Of a stretch of 64,000 nt of DNA, positions 11,456 through 25,465 are shown in pieces (the stretch's first letter is position 1; each line of letters opens with the position of its first letter). The position numbers and the translations under genes are program-made. The stretch covers positions 46,954,971-47,018,970 of the forward strand of contig OV121082.1 in NCBI GenBank assembly GCA_921293015.1, given 5' to 3'. Under the pieces are notes generated by a model, which did no database searches, was not told the DNA's origin, and worked only from the letters and a program-made list of their open reading frames with translations. Source of the stretch: Phorcus lineatus (lineage: Eukaryota; Mollusca; Gastropoda; Trochida; Trochidae).

Positions 11456-12791
11456 TTACAAACCGATCTGTACAGTCCATTGAATATCAATATGACCTCT
11501 GTGAAGTATATAAATGGGTCGGTGACTTCTAGCCCAGGTCAAGCCAAGAGCAGACGGTCACACCTGGAACCAAGCTGCTTCTCTCCTTAGTAGCTGATCT
11601 CGAGGTACACTTTTAGAGAATATCAACCAAGTAGTCTGCTGACATGAAATACATCAATTTGAGTAAGGAAAACTGTAAATCATGAAATTAATGCGTGCAT
11701 TTTATGAATGCAAAAAATGCGTCTGAACTCATCAAGCATTAAATTTAAGACCCATTTTAGTCTGACCATGTACACTTGGCAATCATAGAATCATATTGAC
11801 ATGACATGAAGGAAAGCATGTTGGTAGGACTTGTTAACTGGCATGTTACAGTCTATCTTGGATTGTGTAAACAATATGACATAAATGTTTTGTTATGAAT
11901 GTCTTTTTTATAAATAAATTGTTGTAAATATAAGATAATAAACAATATGTTTGTTCTTATTTTTTAATTTCATTCACGTCATGTCAATGCAAGCGATTCT
12001 CTAACATTGCTTCACTCAACAAAGTGCCATTTTTCTGTGTCATGTGTTTCCAATCAGATAAACCAACTATTTTTTTTCAATATTCTCAGTAACATCAAAC
12101 AACACAGAGCTCCTGTTTTTAGTTTTTCTAAATTGGTAAAACTTTCAACTTGGTGTATTTTGTATAATCAGATAGGCAGTTTCAGGAACCAGGTAGCGTA
12201 AGAATGAAGGATTTTTTGCATTCTGCTCTTAAAATCTCAGAGATGCAAGCAGAAATATGTAACCAGCAAAACAAAAATGATGGCAGTGATTTCCATATTC
12301 CATTCCAACTTAAGTAACCATGCAAGGTGCCACACAGCTAGAATAAACTTTAACTCCCCCAGTTCACAAGAGAGCACATATTAATTTTTTCAAGAAAAAG
12401 AGTAAATCAAGGTTTTACAACCTCTTTCCATTCCACATTCTCTGAAAAGATTCCTGTGTTCAATTTTGAGTTTACCAGGCTCCATGAAACATTCTCATTA
12501 TCAACATATACTGAAAACAATTAGCATTTCCAGGTAAAAAAAATAATGGAGCAGTCATCTGGAAATGGTTGTAGAGGTCCGATTTTTAAAAAGATTGAAA
12601 ATATCAAAACAAAAAGTTTAGCATAACTTATTTAATTAAGCACTGACACATTTTCTTTATACCCAATACCTCCCCACAGCAAAGCGAGGGATGGGAATCC
12701 AACACATATTTTGAGGGAACCAAAACCTAGATAAATAATGGTTCGTAGACAGGTTTCAGCATCAGCAGCATGTGGAGGCAGCAACGGTAGA
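11456..12791. other. No gene recognised
   Basis: Mixed AT-rich DNA. The stretch from about 11500 to 11640 is somewhat richer in G+C but has no long open frame or recognisable motif. Confidence 0.5.
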
Positions 12792-12816
12792 GTTGTGTTG
12801 TGTTGTGTTGTGTTGT
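12792..12816. repeat. (GTTGT)5 microsatellite
   Basis: Five perfect GTTGT units directly visible, followed by a unique GCAGTGG stretch. Confidence 0.9.
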
Positions 12817-13129
12817 GCAGTGGTTGCAGCCAGCTTTAATACAATAGTCAGCATTCCAACTACATACCACAAGGTGCACTGACACCCCACGGTTCCCCCT
12901 TCCGCAGTCCTCCCCCGACAAATCTGCTATCCCATATCATTCTCTGACTCAAATCTTTTTCTCTCTGTTCAAAATGAATATGACGCTTTATTCAGGGCAC
13001 TGATATGGCTCTGTATCAAAACCTCTCATTCAACATCCAGAAGAGGTTGTAAGAAGCTATAATCAAGTTTTGGAGGACTCTCCATGATATTTACTAAATG
13101 TGCTCTATTCATTGCTAATGCCTCAACAC

Positions 13130-14600
13130 AAATAGAAGTCTTACATTTACTACCACTGTGAAGCCCCCTTCCCATCAGCTATAACAATGGCAAGACAAGA
13201 CATATCAGTTCAGATTGTTATCCGAGTGCACAAGAAGCTAACATCAACAGTTCAGGTGACACTGCCTCATATTTACAGCCTGCCAACAGGAACACTGTGC
13301 TAGAGAATCAAGAAACAAGATGAACGCAAGGACAGCGACATCACCGAGCATTAAATCAACTTATATCTCAACCCAATCAAGAGCAAGCAGTAGAGAAGAC
13401 ATTGTGTTATGTTTACAGAATGCACACTATTCAGTTAAAAAAAATAAAAATTTACCATCTTGCATTTCTCCAACTACAACACAATTATCATTACAACGAT
13501 GGCAAGGCAAAACAAGACAGTGTTTCTGGAGAAGAATGTTATTTGAGAGTTCAAGAATCTATGTCAGCAGTTCAGGAGACACTGCTCTATTTCAACGGCC
13601 TATTAACAAGAACAATACTAGCTAATCAAGACAGATTAAGTAGGCAAGAGGTATGAACATCATCAAGCATTTAACCAACTTTTAACTTAACCTAAAACAG
13701 AATAAGATACCCTCCACAGTAAAGAGGACACTTTATTATATTTACAGAATGCAGAAACTACACCAAACTTATCACTAGAACAATAGCAAGACAAAACAAT
13801 GTTTCTGGAGCAGATTGTTATCTGAGAATACAAGACTCTACATCAGTTAACAGCTTGGAAGAAACTGCCCTATATCAATAATCTGCCGACAGGAACACAA
13901 TACTGACAAGAAGATGTCAGCAAGGGCAGAAGCACCATTGAGCCTTTAATCAATTTAAAGTCAACCTTCACCAGAAGACAGTACCATACTCTGTAGAGAA
14001 GAAATTGCGTCATATTTACTGTATTCAGTGTAATAAAACTATAGTTTGTAGTTTTGCATTTAACCACCACAACATACTTATTACTAGAAGAATGGCAAGT
14101 GTTTCTGGAGCAGATAGTTATCCGAAGGTACAAGAAGCTTCATAAAAAATTCAGAAAAAACTGCTCTATATAAACAGCCTGCTAAAAGGAGGAAAACGAG
14201 AAACAAGATGTATGCAAGGGAGGTAAAACCATAGAATGGTTAATAAATTTTACTGAACCTTAAGTAGAAGAGTATACCATTGGCTATAAAGAAGACACTG
14301 TGTCATATTTACGGAATGCACTCTATTTGTTCTACTGCAAAAACGAGAGTTCATAGTCTTCCATTTCTTCAACTGCAACCATTTATCACTAGAACAATAG
14401 CAAGACGAAACCGTGTTTCTGGAGCAGATTGTTATCTAAGTATACAGGACCCTACATCAACAGTTTGGAAGAAACTGCACTATAACAAAAATATGCAAAC
14501 ACTATACTAACACAATGCTAGCTAAACAAGAAAGATGATGTACGCGAGGGCAGCGACATTATTCAGTATTAAATCATCCCTTTTCAGCCTCATTTAGATG
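13130..14600. repeat. Degenerate ~300-bp tandem repeat, about five units
   Basis: The anchor TGTTTCTGGAGCAGATTGTT recurs in diverged form near 13211 (second half only), 13521, 13800, 14100 and 14414, giving spacings of about 280-320 bp. Between anchors the same ordered blocks return: an AGAAACTGC/ACACTGCTC block, CTGCCGACAGGAACA, ACAAGATG.A.GCAAGG, TAAATCAACTT, AGAAGACA.TGTGTCATATTTAC.GAATGC, and CAATGGCAAGACAAAAC. Units differ by many substitutions and indels, so the array is old. The open frames inside are not shared between units and I do not treat them as coding. Confidence 0.7.
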
Positions 14601-17600
14601 AGGTAAGTTTTGTTATTACGGTTGTCGGCATGTATGATAAGAAATGAAAAAGCATAAGCAATAAGCACCAGCTGTAACAAAGCAATTATTGTTTGTCTAT
14701 TTTCAGGTTGATTTATGATGAAGACAATTACTACACATAAACAATTTAAAGAAATAATAGCAAATCACATTAAAAACATTATAAAGACTGTGTCATTGCA
14801 TTTGATAATGATTATCACTTGTCAATTTAAATCAAATAAGGTCTTGAAGAATATGTAAATGTAAACAGTAGAGGACAGGTGTCACATTTAGTGACACGTA
14901 CAGCAATCTCTTAAATATCCTAATTACTTTAGACTGAAACAAGTGCTTCCGAACAGTGAAGAAAGCTGTTTAAGGAACACCTGAAGAGTCACTATCATCA
15001 CCTAGCCCTTGCAGGTTGAACACAATGTTTCACATTACATGAAATAACAAACAAAATATCAAGAAGGTTAAATAATTTACCACCTTAGAATAGTAATAAA
15101 GCATAGAAAGAAACACTTTCTTCCAGTTATGTCTGACTGAGAAAAGTCTCCAACAAGCCCCAACAGCAATGGAAACTTCAAATACTATCATGTCAAACAA
15201 CTGAATAATTATTCTATATGAGATCATATAAGGCAGCTCAATATCAAAATTGCTAACTATACCAACTCAAGAATCAGAGAGCCTCTACAGTATCCAAAAT
15301 GCTCCATTTATACAAATATTTCAAAATAAAAATCGATATGAACAGCTAAATACTTAATCAATACAAGAATACTGAATGTAGCTCCTTATCAAAATTGCTA
15401 CCTATATCAACTCACATGGATAGAGAGCTCCCTCAGTATTCCACATGCACACTTGCTCTACCACACAGCGGCACACAATGTGTGAATTAGCACTAGGCTG
15501 GCTGGGACAGGAAGGCTTCCAGCTCGAACAGGACGGCATCACATCTCGGCATCACATATCGTTCCAGAACGGGAACCATCACAGATTGCTCACAGAATCT
15601 CGTATCATTCACCAAATGGGAAATCATCACCATTTGGTGTAGGTTTGACCAGAAACTGGAAATCACCAAGCAAGGAGCAGCCACAATGACAGGGCACATA
15701 CTGTAGCTATCCACGGTGGAAGTGATTAGGAATTTGAATTTTTACAGAAATTTGAAAGTGCATTGCGTTAACAGAAAGCAAATTCATCACAATGTCAACT
15801 CCCATCATGTAACAATCCAAATGGAAAAACTACCTTTTTTTTATTTTTGAAATTTTTTAAAAGAAATACAAAACACCCCAAACAGTGTTAAACTTCAATT
15901 TACAAGAGAAAAATTCAGAAGCACAATGGTCTATGTAAGAAGTTTAAGAAATTCCTGAATTACACTGACATGTTAACAAAAGCTTCGCGAGGTATTTTCT
16001 GTCACATGGCCACGAAAATGTGAAACATGTGAATCACACAGAACATGAAGTTTATACGTTCGTCAGTGGGTTGGAGTACATTGTGCACTGACCAAAAGAA
16101 GTTGATTCCCTGTTAGGCGATAGAAGTGCACTTGCACACTCGGTCTAAACGCTGCTTGAAAGAACATATCAAAAACATCTGAGGGGAAAAGTCTGAAAGA
16201 GGAGATTGATACGTCTCTGACAACTCAAATTTGATTATCCCTCTGCTAGCTGAAATTATTAGTGCCAAAACATTCCACACGACTAAACAAGAGGGGAAAA
16301 CATTTCTTTGACCTTTTACCTGTAACATATATTCAAGTATTGTCTAATTTTAGCCAGTGGTTTTGATGGTCAATGAAGGATAAAGATGCTAAATTGTATT
16401 CAGTGGAAGATTATCAGTCACCTGTAAGCAAGTTTTAAAGGGTAGAATTAAAGGATCTCAGTGTAATTCTCCCTCCCAAATAACTGTCCTAATGCTAAGA
16501 TTCAAATGCAAGCTGATTCTAGTTTGACTGAGACAATTGCCTGACTCATGAAGAAAATCACCATACTCTGTAGAAGTATATTAAAACCACCTGATGGCAA
16601 ACCCCAGCATATCACTAGGGGGGATCTCGGGAACATTTGCCCCTCCCACAAACCTAAGATGCTTTGATGTCCTATTCAAGTGGATGATTGTCAGCCCAAA
16701 CAAGAGAAGTATGTGAACTAATAATATAGGTGTAAAGATGAAGAAAGATGGATATAGGAATACAGATAGCTCTGTACACTATTGCTATCTACACTTTATA
16801 ATTATATCTCCCAGGGGCGAGCGATAAAAGAAAATTACATTGTGTTTCATTGTTTCAAAGGGCCACTGTGTGTTACAAGAAAAGCAATATAGATGTATAA
16901 CCGACACTCTGTATCTCCTGTGTACCAAATACATGGTTACACTTGATTCAGAAGGAAGTGTTCTGTTAGAAGATGAATCCGGGAAGGCTGGTCAAACAAC
17001 AGAGACAGGAAACTGGTCTGATATGCTGGTCTGCTTTCATAGGAAGTCTTCTCTCGTAATACTGACAAATGTATATCTCGGTCTGCTAGGTCAGATAACA
17101 GGTTGCACTGATAAACACTGATTAGTCACAAGACAAGTCTTCCACTTAATAATTCACTATAGGAATGAACGTTTCTGACAGTGATAAACTCTACACTGTT
17201 CTTAATGAAATGGAACTCTTGATGCACAGAATAGAAAATTTAGAACTTTCGGTCCATGTGGAATTAAACAGAGAAATAAAATCATAAGTCATTGAAATAT
17301 AACCTATATAGTCATAATTTACTGAGTGAAATTATCCTGTTCCAACATGCCTTCCATTGCAAATAAATATTTCTCGATTTTACATTGGAATACATAGGAG
17401 AAAGCAACTGTGTAACAAAGGTCTCTTATCAATGTGTATCATACAACCTTTGAATGTCTTCATTTCCTTTGAGAACTTGATACAAATACCCGTCATTATC
17501 ATGATAAGTCACTGTCAAGTAGCAAAAGAATACAACTAACAAAAATCAGTACCAGATACCCGTGCAAGATATCAGTAACTTAAATGTCTCAAATAAAATG

Positions 17601-19818
17601 TATAAAATATAGTCAATGCTGTGATGAAAGAAAAATATTATTCTGGTAAATATGATTTTAGTTATTACGCATGTATTTAATCTAAAGTGCGCAATGACTT
17701 GACACTTCAGACACACCTCTCCATAAAACAAAACAACACTCCCATCTGAGAGGTTGTGAATAATATTCCTGTAATCAAATCCTGCCATGTATAACAAGGC
17801 CCTAGGGAAAACCTTTGTGTTCTTGTAGAGAGGCCCTACAAAGTTCAATCCCAGATTCTGTACTCTCTTTTGAACAATGCACTTCCACCAAATTGTGAAA
17901 TCTCAAATGAGATTTTTTATTGATGACATTAGACATTACATATCTAGAATAAAATAACAATAAAGTTTTCTGTAAAAAGCCTATCCCTTATTAAAAAATC
18001 TTGGCGGACATTTCAGATAGTGGGCAGCATTCGGTTTCTGAAATGGATTTATCCAACACTCCAGATGGGATGTTCTTATACGCTCTTCAATTCAAGCAAC
18101 AACAGATCTAAACAATGATGCATTCCCGTTATTTCATGATAAACACACCTATCCTATCTTCCTGTATCATGTTGCTGTTTAGTCTCCCACTCACATTTCA
18201 GAGTTACGTCATTCAGATGGACACCAATCACAGACATGGGATTCAACGATTTTAACTTCAAGTGTGTAGCATTTGCCAAACCATTTATGGTCATGATACA
18301 AAAATACTAAAAAATATTTTTGATATTTTTCTTGTTGTTGATTACTTAAACATAACAACATAAGGAATTATCCTGGCATCTAAAATTCTGCTATATCAGC
18401 ATATTTGTATCCACGAAGCTCTTACAATACCCTGACATCTATCATTGCACATGTCTATTATCACTTTACATAACAAGCATACCACTTGCTCAAACCATGT
18501 TGGCAATGTTGAATATAAGGATGCTTGAATTTAAGATTTTGCTTTTGCTTCAAGCTGCTTGCCATTTAATTGGCAGCCATGAATAAGCAGCTTTATTACT
18601 TGATTGTCAGTGAAATACCGGGATATATCAGTGAAAATAAAGTGTGTTATCAGTCACAAGTGAAAATAACATTGGAACATGTTACATGTTATTAGTGATA
18701 GATAATAACAATGACCTGACGACATCAAATAACATCATGACGTCATGTCATTACTTAGGTGACTGGATCTTTCAGGAACCAACTCAACGGAAATGCGCTA
18801 CGATTTACGTTGTAAAATAAAATGATTAGATCAAAAATGAATAGAAAATTTTTATTTTCTTGACAAATACCATTTTTTCCTTATCTCGTGAGGTAGAATA
18901 GTAATATATGAGCAGCACAGTCACTCGTGATAATATAAATTGTTCTACCTCACTCGAGGCGACAAATATCCTCTACGTCAGCAATACTAGGAATTTGATT
19001 TCAGGATACTGAAGGAGATACATGGATCCAAGCCAGATGATCATTGAGGAGGTTGTAACTATAGACGGACTATCCAAGAATATTCAACAAATCTTTGGTA
19101 ACACAAAAATATTTACAATCTTTACTCCTGTAGATTGGTCAGTGAGAATATTCTGAAAGTTTTCAATTCAATATTGTCGGTCTTATACACGCGGAGGGAG
19201 TGTCCTCTAGACAATGAATTATGTCTTCTTGGTGAACTGAATAACTCCTCGTTCATCTTTTGATGTTTGACGAGTTAATCACCATCAGATGCACTCACAG
19301 CGAGGTAAATCTGAACCTCTACAACTGCGTGTATGATAAGCAACTGACAGATAGGCACCAGAATGTACAACAGTCGCGCCTGAAGCAACTGCTTATCGCT
19401 CATATACCTGTCTTCCTTTGAAAGAAAAAATGGCAACTCAATAGAACTCACCATGTCCACATGTTCTCTCGTCTTTACATCCAATCCTTCTATTGTTTGG
19501 TTCTTGATGTGAACCAAATATTACTATTATTATTGTTACCAAATATGGTATGAAGTAAATCACAAATGTATTCAAAAAGGTAATCATGTTAAGGTTCATG
19601 TTCTGTATTTCAGTTGATATGAACAATTTTAATTTCAGCTCTGTAATTATTTTGCAATGAGCCAAAAAAATGCCATGAAATGGAAGCTTGATGGGATCTT
19701 GAAGGGGGTAGGCTTCCGACAAAAGGACTCGGCTATGCATGAGTTCCCTTCTCCTCTACAAGGTGTCATCAAAATTCAGGAAGGTTGTAAACTGTGCAAC
19801 TTATAGAGGATACTAAAA
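14601..19818. other. No gene recognised; a few short inverted repeats
   Basis: Mostly AT-rich DNA. The segment from about 15430 to 15715 is more GC-rich and contains a hairpin, CACCAAATGG paired with CCATTTGGTG near 15615-15640. It has a 73-codon minus frame behind a fair acceptor-like sequence, but no recognisable domain. Near 18886-18960, GTGAGGTAGAA and TTCTACCTCAC form an inverted repeat about 60 bp apart. A TCATGACGTCATG palindrome lies near 18735-18750. Confidence 0.45.
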
Positions 19819-19940
19819 GACCTTCCATTTAATACTATTTTTATTAAACAAGTTAATGGTTAAGTGTAAACGAGAGAAAGCGAGTTTAATACCAAATCAT
19901 TAACAAGTTTAATAAAATTAGTACTAAATTGAAGGAAGTT
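19819..19940. repeat. Inverted repeat (palindromic element), ~40-bp arms
   Basis: The left arm (to about 19859) contains TTTTTATTAAAC, then AAGTTAATG. The right arm (from about 19897) contains CATTAACAAGTTTAATAAAA and GTACTAAATTGAAGG, the reverse complement with a handful of mismatches. The loop is about 37 nt. It could be a small MITE core or hairpin, but I cannot define outer ends or a target duplication. Confidence 0.6.
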
Positions 19941-22212
19941 TAGTATTTTGTTTATTACTTGACATCAGTAATCAAGCATGATTGCCAAAAGTGTACTGAA
20001 CGATGGATTTCCGCGACTTGGTCGCCATTGTGACGGAAGTGCAAACATTGTGACATCACAACCACACAATATTATGACGTCATACATGCAGCGGTTTTAC
20101 ATTAGTTTAATATCGCCGTATAAATATTACACTGCGGTATCTTACACAGGCGAGTAATAAATATATTTATCTAATTGCAGTTATTGAATTATGAAATATA
20201 AAGCTGGAGTATGATCTTAAATCTTTTCAATCATTGACTCTTAGTTTGGTTATCCATATGGAGGTGTTAGGATTCTGAGATTTTGCTAATAACGCTTCCC
20301 TGACAACTATTCTATTAAACTCTTGACAACATATACAACTATAGTTAACCATTTCACCCCTAAGAAAAAAGTAACCAGTATGTCTTAAAGCCTGATTTCA
20401 AGGCAGTAGGGTTGAAAGGGTTTCTGAGGTTGTAGGAGGCCTATCTGTTCAAGGGCACAGGTTCTCCTGGCAGAGATGGTATCAGATACAAGAAGCTTAG
20501 AAGATTTTATTATCTTACTCATATCCTTAATGACGATGTTTTAACACCTGTCTGTGGTTTGAAGCAACTGGTTGACTTTTGATCTGTACTTGAAAAATGA
20601 AATCTTCTTGGAGGAAATATTGCCGGCAAAAGGGTACAAATTGAATAAATCTGATTTGGGAATCCATCAATTTACCAGAAATACAATAAATAAACTAACG
20701 TTAATGGTTGATGTGAGAAAAAGGATCTTGAACCAAATGTTAGATTGTTATGATACAAAATACACTTTCAAGTTATTCAAGGATGAAAAAATATTTGGAA
20801 ACAAAAAACAAAACAAAAAAGTAAGGGGTCATGCACCTATTGAAAAAAAAAGGATTTCACCTTTAACACCAATTTTTCAACAAAAAATCCCCAAAATGTT
20901 CAAAAGTGGCACTGTTGTGCTGAACAGTAAAACCAGGAAGTTTGGGCTGGTACTAGTAAATGATTGAGAGAACTAAACTGAATATCATAAGAGCACACTG
21001 CATTAATCCAAACATCAAATTATCTTTTGCATAAAAAGAACAGAACAAATCCATGTGATATATGACCTACACCAAGGGGTAAGAAAGTTTCATTGTAACA
21101 TTGTAAGATAGGTCCGTAGGACCTAGAAACAGATCAGATAATAGCAGTCAACCTTGAAGAGCGCCCCCTATTCATGTTATAAAGGTCGGGGGGGGGGGGG
21201 GGGGGGGGGGGGGAGGGAAAGATAACCATCGTCTGATGCACTGCTTGTTGCCTCTGAGAGGTAGAATCACACATGTAACTTGTGGAAACAAACACGACTA
21301 TCAGCACTTCATCATGGCCGGTGCCTGGAGGTGTCAAGCTGGGGATGATATCTTCCTCCCAGAACTCACTCCAGAACCCTGGAACAATAAACTGCCAGGA
21401 TTTCGTTTGTAAAACCTGCTTCTTTTAAATTGTTGCAGAAACATTCTGAAAACGGAACACACCAATATATTTTGTTTGTGATGATGTCTCACCTCATTGG
21501 TCAGAAACAAGAAACTATGGGAAACTATCAGGTATTCATATCCTTTATTAGATCCTACTCCCAATTTCAGTAAGTCAGTTACAACCAACTGGCTGGAGTA
21601 GTCTTCTTAATCCGGGATCAGATATCCCCACACATCAATGTATTTGTGTAAAACAGCTGGTTTGTCTTTACTCGATCATTATTCATTTCCCTTGATCTGG
21701 TTACACAATATCTCAACCTAAAGAGGTAGAAACAACAAACTTTGGCAATCAATTTATTTAGCCTGAATATGTTGACAATAACAAATCAGCTTTTTAAGTT
21801 CCTGTTTATATATGTAATCAGGTGCTGTCTTCCTGTTGTAAGAAATTTAATAATGTTACATATAGTACTTCAAACATAACATAGATAGAGCTTATGCCTT
21901 GTTTTCTTTCATCAAGAAACAAATCAAATTGTTTGCTTTTATCATAATAACTACTTTTTTGGAGAGATTTATCAACCCACTTAATATTGATCATTTTTCA
22001 GCTTATAGGTATAAATAAATTGCTTTGACAAATAACCGCAATGGTACTTTTTTTCTTTCTCAACACCCTGGAAGGAACCAAAGTTATATAAATATTGTTC
22101 AAACTGCTCCTTGTCAGCCATGTTACAATCAACTTCACACTCTCTAATGTATATACAGCCCAGGTTGTCGAGAGGCATATGAGGGGGATATATATTAGAA
22201 TTGATATTTATG
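19941..22212. other. No gene recognised
   Basis: A 131-codon plus frame at 20572-20967 starts at TTG, is lysine- and asparagine-rich, and matches nothing I recognise. I regard it as chance in AT-rich DNA. A G homopolymer lies at 21188. The rest shows no coding or repeat signature. Confidence 0.45.
21188..21213. repeat. G(26) homopolymer
   Basis: An uninterrupted run of 26 G is followed by AGGGAAAG. It is long enough to form G-quadruplexes and to be length-unstable in sequencing and assembly, so the exact count is uncertain. On the minus strand it reads as a C run that encodes prolines in a spurious frame. Confidence 0.9.
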
Positions 22213-22424
22213 GATACTGTATTTCATAAAAAACAACCCAGGTCTCGAATATAAACAAGGCTTTAAATGCAATTCCAGAGGGTCTCTGATGCTGAGATAA
22301 ATACAAACCGGGAATTAACAACATATACAAATCTATTTGGACACAACCAAGGCCTTGAATAGAACCTATGGGTTAGGGGGTGTGTTACAAAATAGAACCC
22401 TTGTATTTTAGGAAATATGGTCAC
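22213..22424. mobile_element. Possible degenerate MITE with ACCGTATTTCCT-like ends
   Basis: The left end reads ACTGTATTTCATAAAAAACA and the right end, reverse-complemented, reads ACCATATTTCCTAAAATACA. The fit is imperfect. A similar end, ACCGTATTTCCTCTCACTTG, occurs at about 61473 with a nearby GGCCTTGAAT block that also occurs here, which suggests a dispersed family. I see no clean target duplication. Confidence 0.35.
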
Positions 22425-23460
22425 CCCCCTCCTTCGGTGGGCTTAGATGGACACAATCCAGTTAGCATGTACTCTGAGATGATGTGTATGTACAATAAAG
22501 AAGTTGTTAAAGAAAGCTCGACAAATATCACCATCTAAAAAGTTATCATTGCCAAGAAAGAAATCACAAGTATTCATCTGAATGGGTTACCAAGGAAATG
22601 CACTCTAAGCCAAACCATGATGATTTCCATAAAACATAACTGGTCTTGCAGAAAAGTTTCTCTCTTTAGGATGGACATTACTTTAAAAAGTTAAAAGTAA
22701 AGCTGTCTTCTGTGAATTGTCACTAAAATCCAGTGCTATTGAAATTTAAGAATGTACTATTGCACAAGAACTTGTGACATGAGAAAATAAAAATATTATT
22801 TAGGAGACGGACGACACTTGATTAATGAACATATAAAAAACATGGAACACTTGGTCTCCAAGGCGCAAGAACCCTTTCAAAAACAGAACATTTTGAAATA
22901 AAACAAATCAAAAAGCTCTTAACAGACATTTTAGTAGAAGATAATTGGCCTGAGAGAAAAAAACCATTCGTTACTGAGCAAGAATTCAAAACAAAAGGGC
23001 CTTTTTTCAACTTTGGGAATTTAAATGTATATAGAATATTCATTGACACTTGAGCTGCTAAATCAATGACTGCCAAACCAATTTGAGTTGTTGATTACCA
23101 GGAATACCAAATTATTTACATAGGGAATAACTAAGAATATGCCATAGGCTAAAGATAGGCGTAAGGCAGGTGAAGGGTTAATGCTGGAGAAATTTGGGTG
23201 AATTTTCAAAAAGCTGTCACGGAACTTGATGAATTGCAATGCTGTGAAACAGATTTGGCATCAAAGGAAATTGAAATAAGATTAACAAATAACTGCAAAT
23301 AAAAATATATGTTTGAGTTGATAAAGCAAAAGCACACCAAAAGTGTTATTCATGTTCTGTAGCTCAATATTTGGATCTGTTAGTGTCATTTTAAACATTC
23401 CTCATGTCAAACACAAGAGACAGAAAGATAATATACAGGAGGTAAGGTGATATACAATTT
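22425..23460. other. No gene recognised
   Basis: AT-rich DNA with short open frames only and no repeat structure that I can define. Confidence 0.5.
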
Positions 23461-23650
23461 AACGCTTTTAAGTGTATTTTGCTTTTATCATGGCTGCTAT
23501 TATTATTGCAGGGAGAAAGCTTGAAGCACCATGGTGGCTATGCATTGTGGTGACACCTGTGAGCTTCAGATGGAACTAGCAAACAATGGTTGGTACTGTG
23601 CTCAAATTCAGTGTAGCATTGCAACCAAACCTTACTGCATGTAGAACACA
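23461..23650 (-). repeat. Truncated SINE copy (family A)
   Basis: Contains TATCATGGCTGCTATTATTA, TGCAGGGAGAA, CACCATGGTGGCTATGCATT, GAACTAGCAAACAATGGTTG, AATTCAGTGTAGCATTGCA and CCTTACTGCATGTAGAACA, in the order of the full copies at 60566 and 63130. The tRNA-derived head is absent. Confidence 0.65.
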
Positions 23651-25167
23651 TAAACCAACGGCTATCAAGCCCCGAAATATACTTGAGACGGTAGGCTAAT
23701 ATTAATATACTCCAAGCAACATCATTACTGACTCTGAGTTAGTTATGTGGGCAAATTTGTTAGATTTTTTTATTTTGCCAAACTTGTCGGACTTTGTAAT
23801 TTTGTCAAATAGGTCAGTGTTGAAAGAAAGACTCATACATTACATGCAAAGAGAAATGAAGAAATGTATACTATTCCTTATTGTAAAGACTTGAATTAAT
23901 CATTTTAAGAATAAAACATTCTGATTGACTCCTTGATCAACATCATCTCATGACATCATCATATTGTGACAAGATGTCATATATGATGTCATATGATTGA
24001 CGACTTTTAAACCCATATAATTTAATTTCACTGTTAGATAAGAAGATTGAATGTATCATAGTCTGCCCAGGAATCACTTTGGTGAGCAAATGATAGCTTA
24101 TCGACAAGCGGTGCATGATTTCATTGGTAGGTTCTAGCAATCAAAGATTTCAAATTTCCATTTGTGTATCCATTATTGGCATGATCAATTGATTTCAGAT
24201 TTAAGAAAGATGATTTATCGTTCACAGACACTAGAATCAAGTCTACCCTATACATAAATGTCTGTCCAGAAAGGTGTATCTGGGTTCAATGTGGCATGCT
24301 GGGAGCTCTACATCTCGACCATGGGAACCAATCTAGTACATGTGGTCTACAAATGGACAAATAATGAAAATATTATTGCTTTTATACCCCCAAACATTCT
24401 CTTCCTTTCATTTCCCCCCACTTCAGCTTCTAATGAGTTTGTTTTCTGCTTTTGTTGTTCATTTCAAGAATTTGGGTTGGGAACTGTATTTCAAATATTT
24501 TTAGCTTTGTCTTCTCAAAAAATTAAACCACTTACTGTTTCTTTTGAATGGCAAGGGACTTCATTAACTTGATAATTTTCCCTATCACATTTAATATTTG
24601 AAAACCAAACAGCCAAAAAGCATTCATATTGACAAAAGATCATATTTTTGGGTTTTCGATATGTATGTGTAATGAAAAGACAATAATTATCACTCACCGG
24701 AGGCAATTATTCATTCCAACATTATCAGAAAAAGAATGCAAAGGTCTGACATTTACAAAAAATATCAATTATTTTGCAGATATTTCAGAATGAGTAAATT
24801 AAAGAAGACGGGAAATCTTATCTTTAGATAACCGAGACGGCCTCAGAACAAAAAAATGTCTTTTATCAGGAATATCATTTTCCGTGGTGCCCTATGATGT
24901 CCTGGTTTTGCTAACTTCATGCAGAGTGCACATGTGATGTTTTATACATGCGTTCATATTCCACAACAACAACATATCAACATTAACAAATACGGACTAC
25001 ATAAGCTTGTGTCAATTATCTCCACGATAACTGCACTGAATATGTGACTTGGGACTGTTTACGAGGTTTCATTCACAGCAACAGATTTCCTTAGAAGCGT
25101 TCATCTCAAAGACAGATCAAGCCAGACATAGACAAAATTGTATGAAACTATGGTTGTGAAACAAAAC
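23651..25167. other. No gene recognised
   Basis: Contains several small palindromes around GATGTCATATATGATGTCAT near 23974-24000. The open frames are short and have no recognisable domain. Confidence 0.5.
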
Positions 25168-25465
25168 AAATATCTTGATTAATATATCATAAATGAATAC
25201 TTGATAGACTTATGTAAATTACAAAGATAGAATTATTGATGAGTATCAAAGAAATCCGCCCCAAATTGATGAAATCTTTCAGCAAAAATTCATTCAGCCC
25301 TCCTCTCATATATATAAAATATCTTGATTAATATATCATAAGTGAATACTTGATAAAATTATGTAAATTACAAAGATAGAATTATTGATGAATATCAAAG
25401 AAATCCGCCCCAAATTGGTGAAATCTTTCAGCAAAAATTAATTTAGCCCTCCTCTCATATATATA
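25168..25465. repeat. Tandem duplication of a 149-bp unit
   Basis: Two adjacent copies start near 25168 and 25317. Shared blocks include TATCTTGATTAATATATCAT, GATAGAATTATTGATGA, TCAAAGAAATCCGCCCCAAA and CCTCCTCTCATATATATAA. The copies differ at only a handful of positions, so the duplication is fairly recent. Each copy ends in a short AT dinucleotide tract. Confidence 0.85.

Noticed and set aside
15493-15714. 73-codon minus frame behind an acceptor-like TGGTGATTTCCAG
   Set aside because: It is more GC-rich than its surroundings, but the frame stops soon, overlaps a hairpin, and has no recognisable domain or donor.
20572-20967. 131-codon plus-strand frame
   Set aside because: It begins at TTG, is rich in Lys/Asn/Ile as expected from AT-rich DNA, and has no recognisable domain or splice support.
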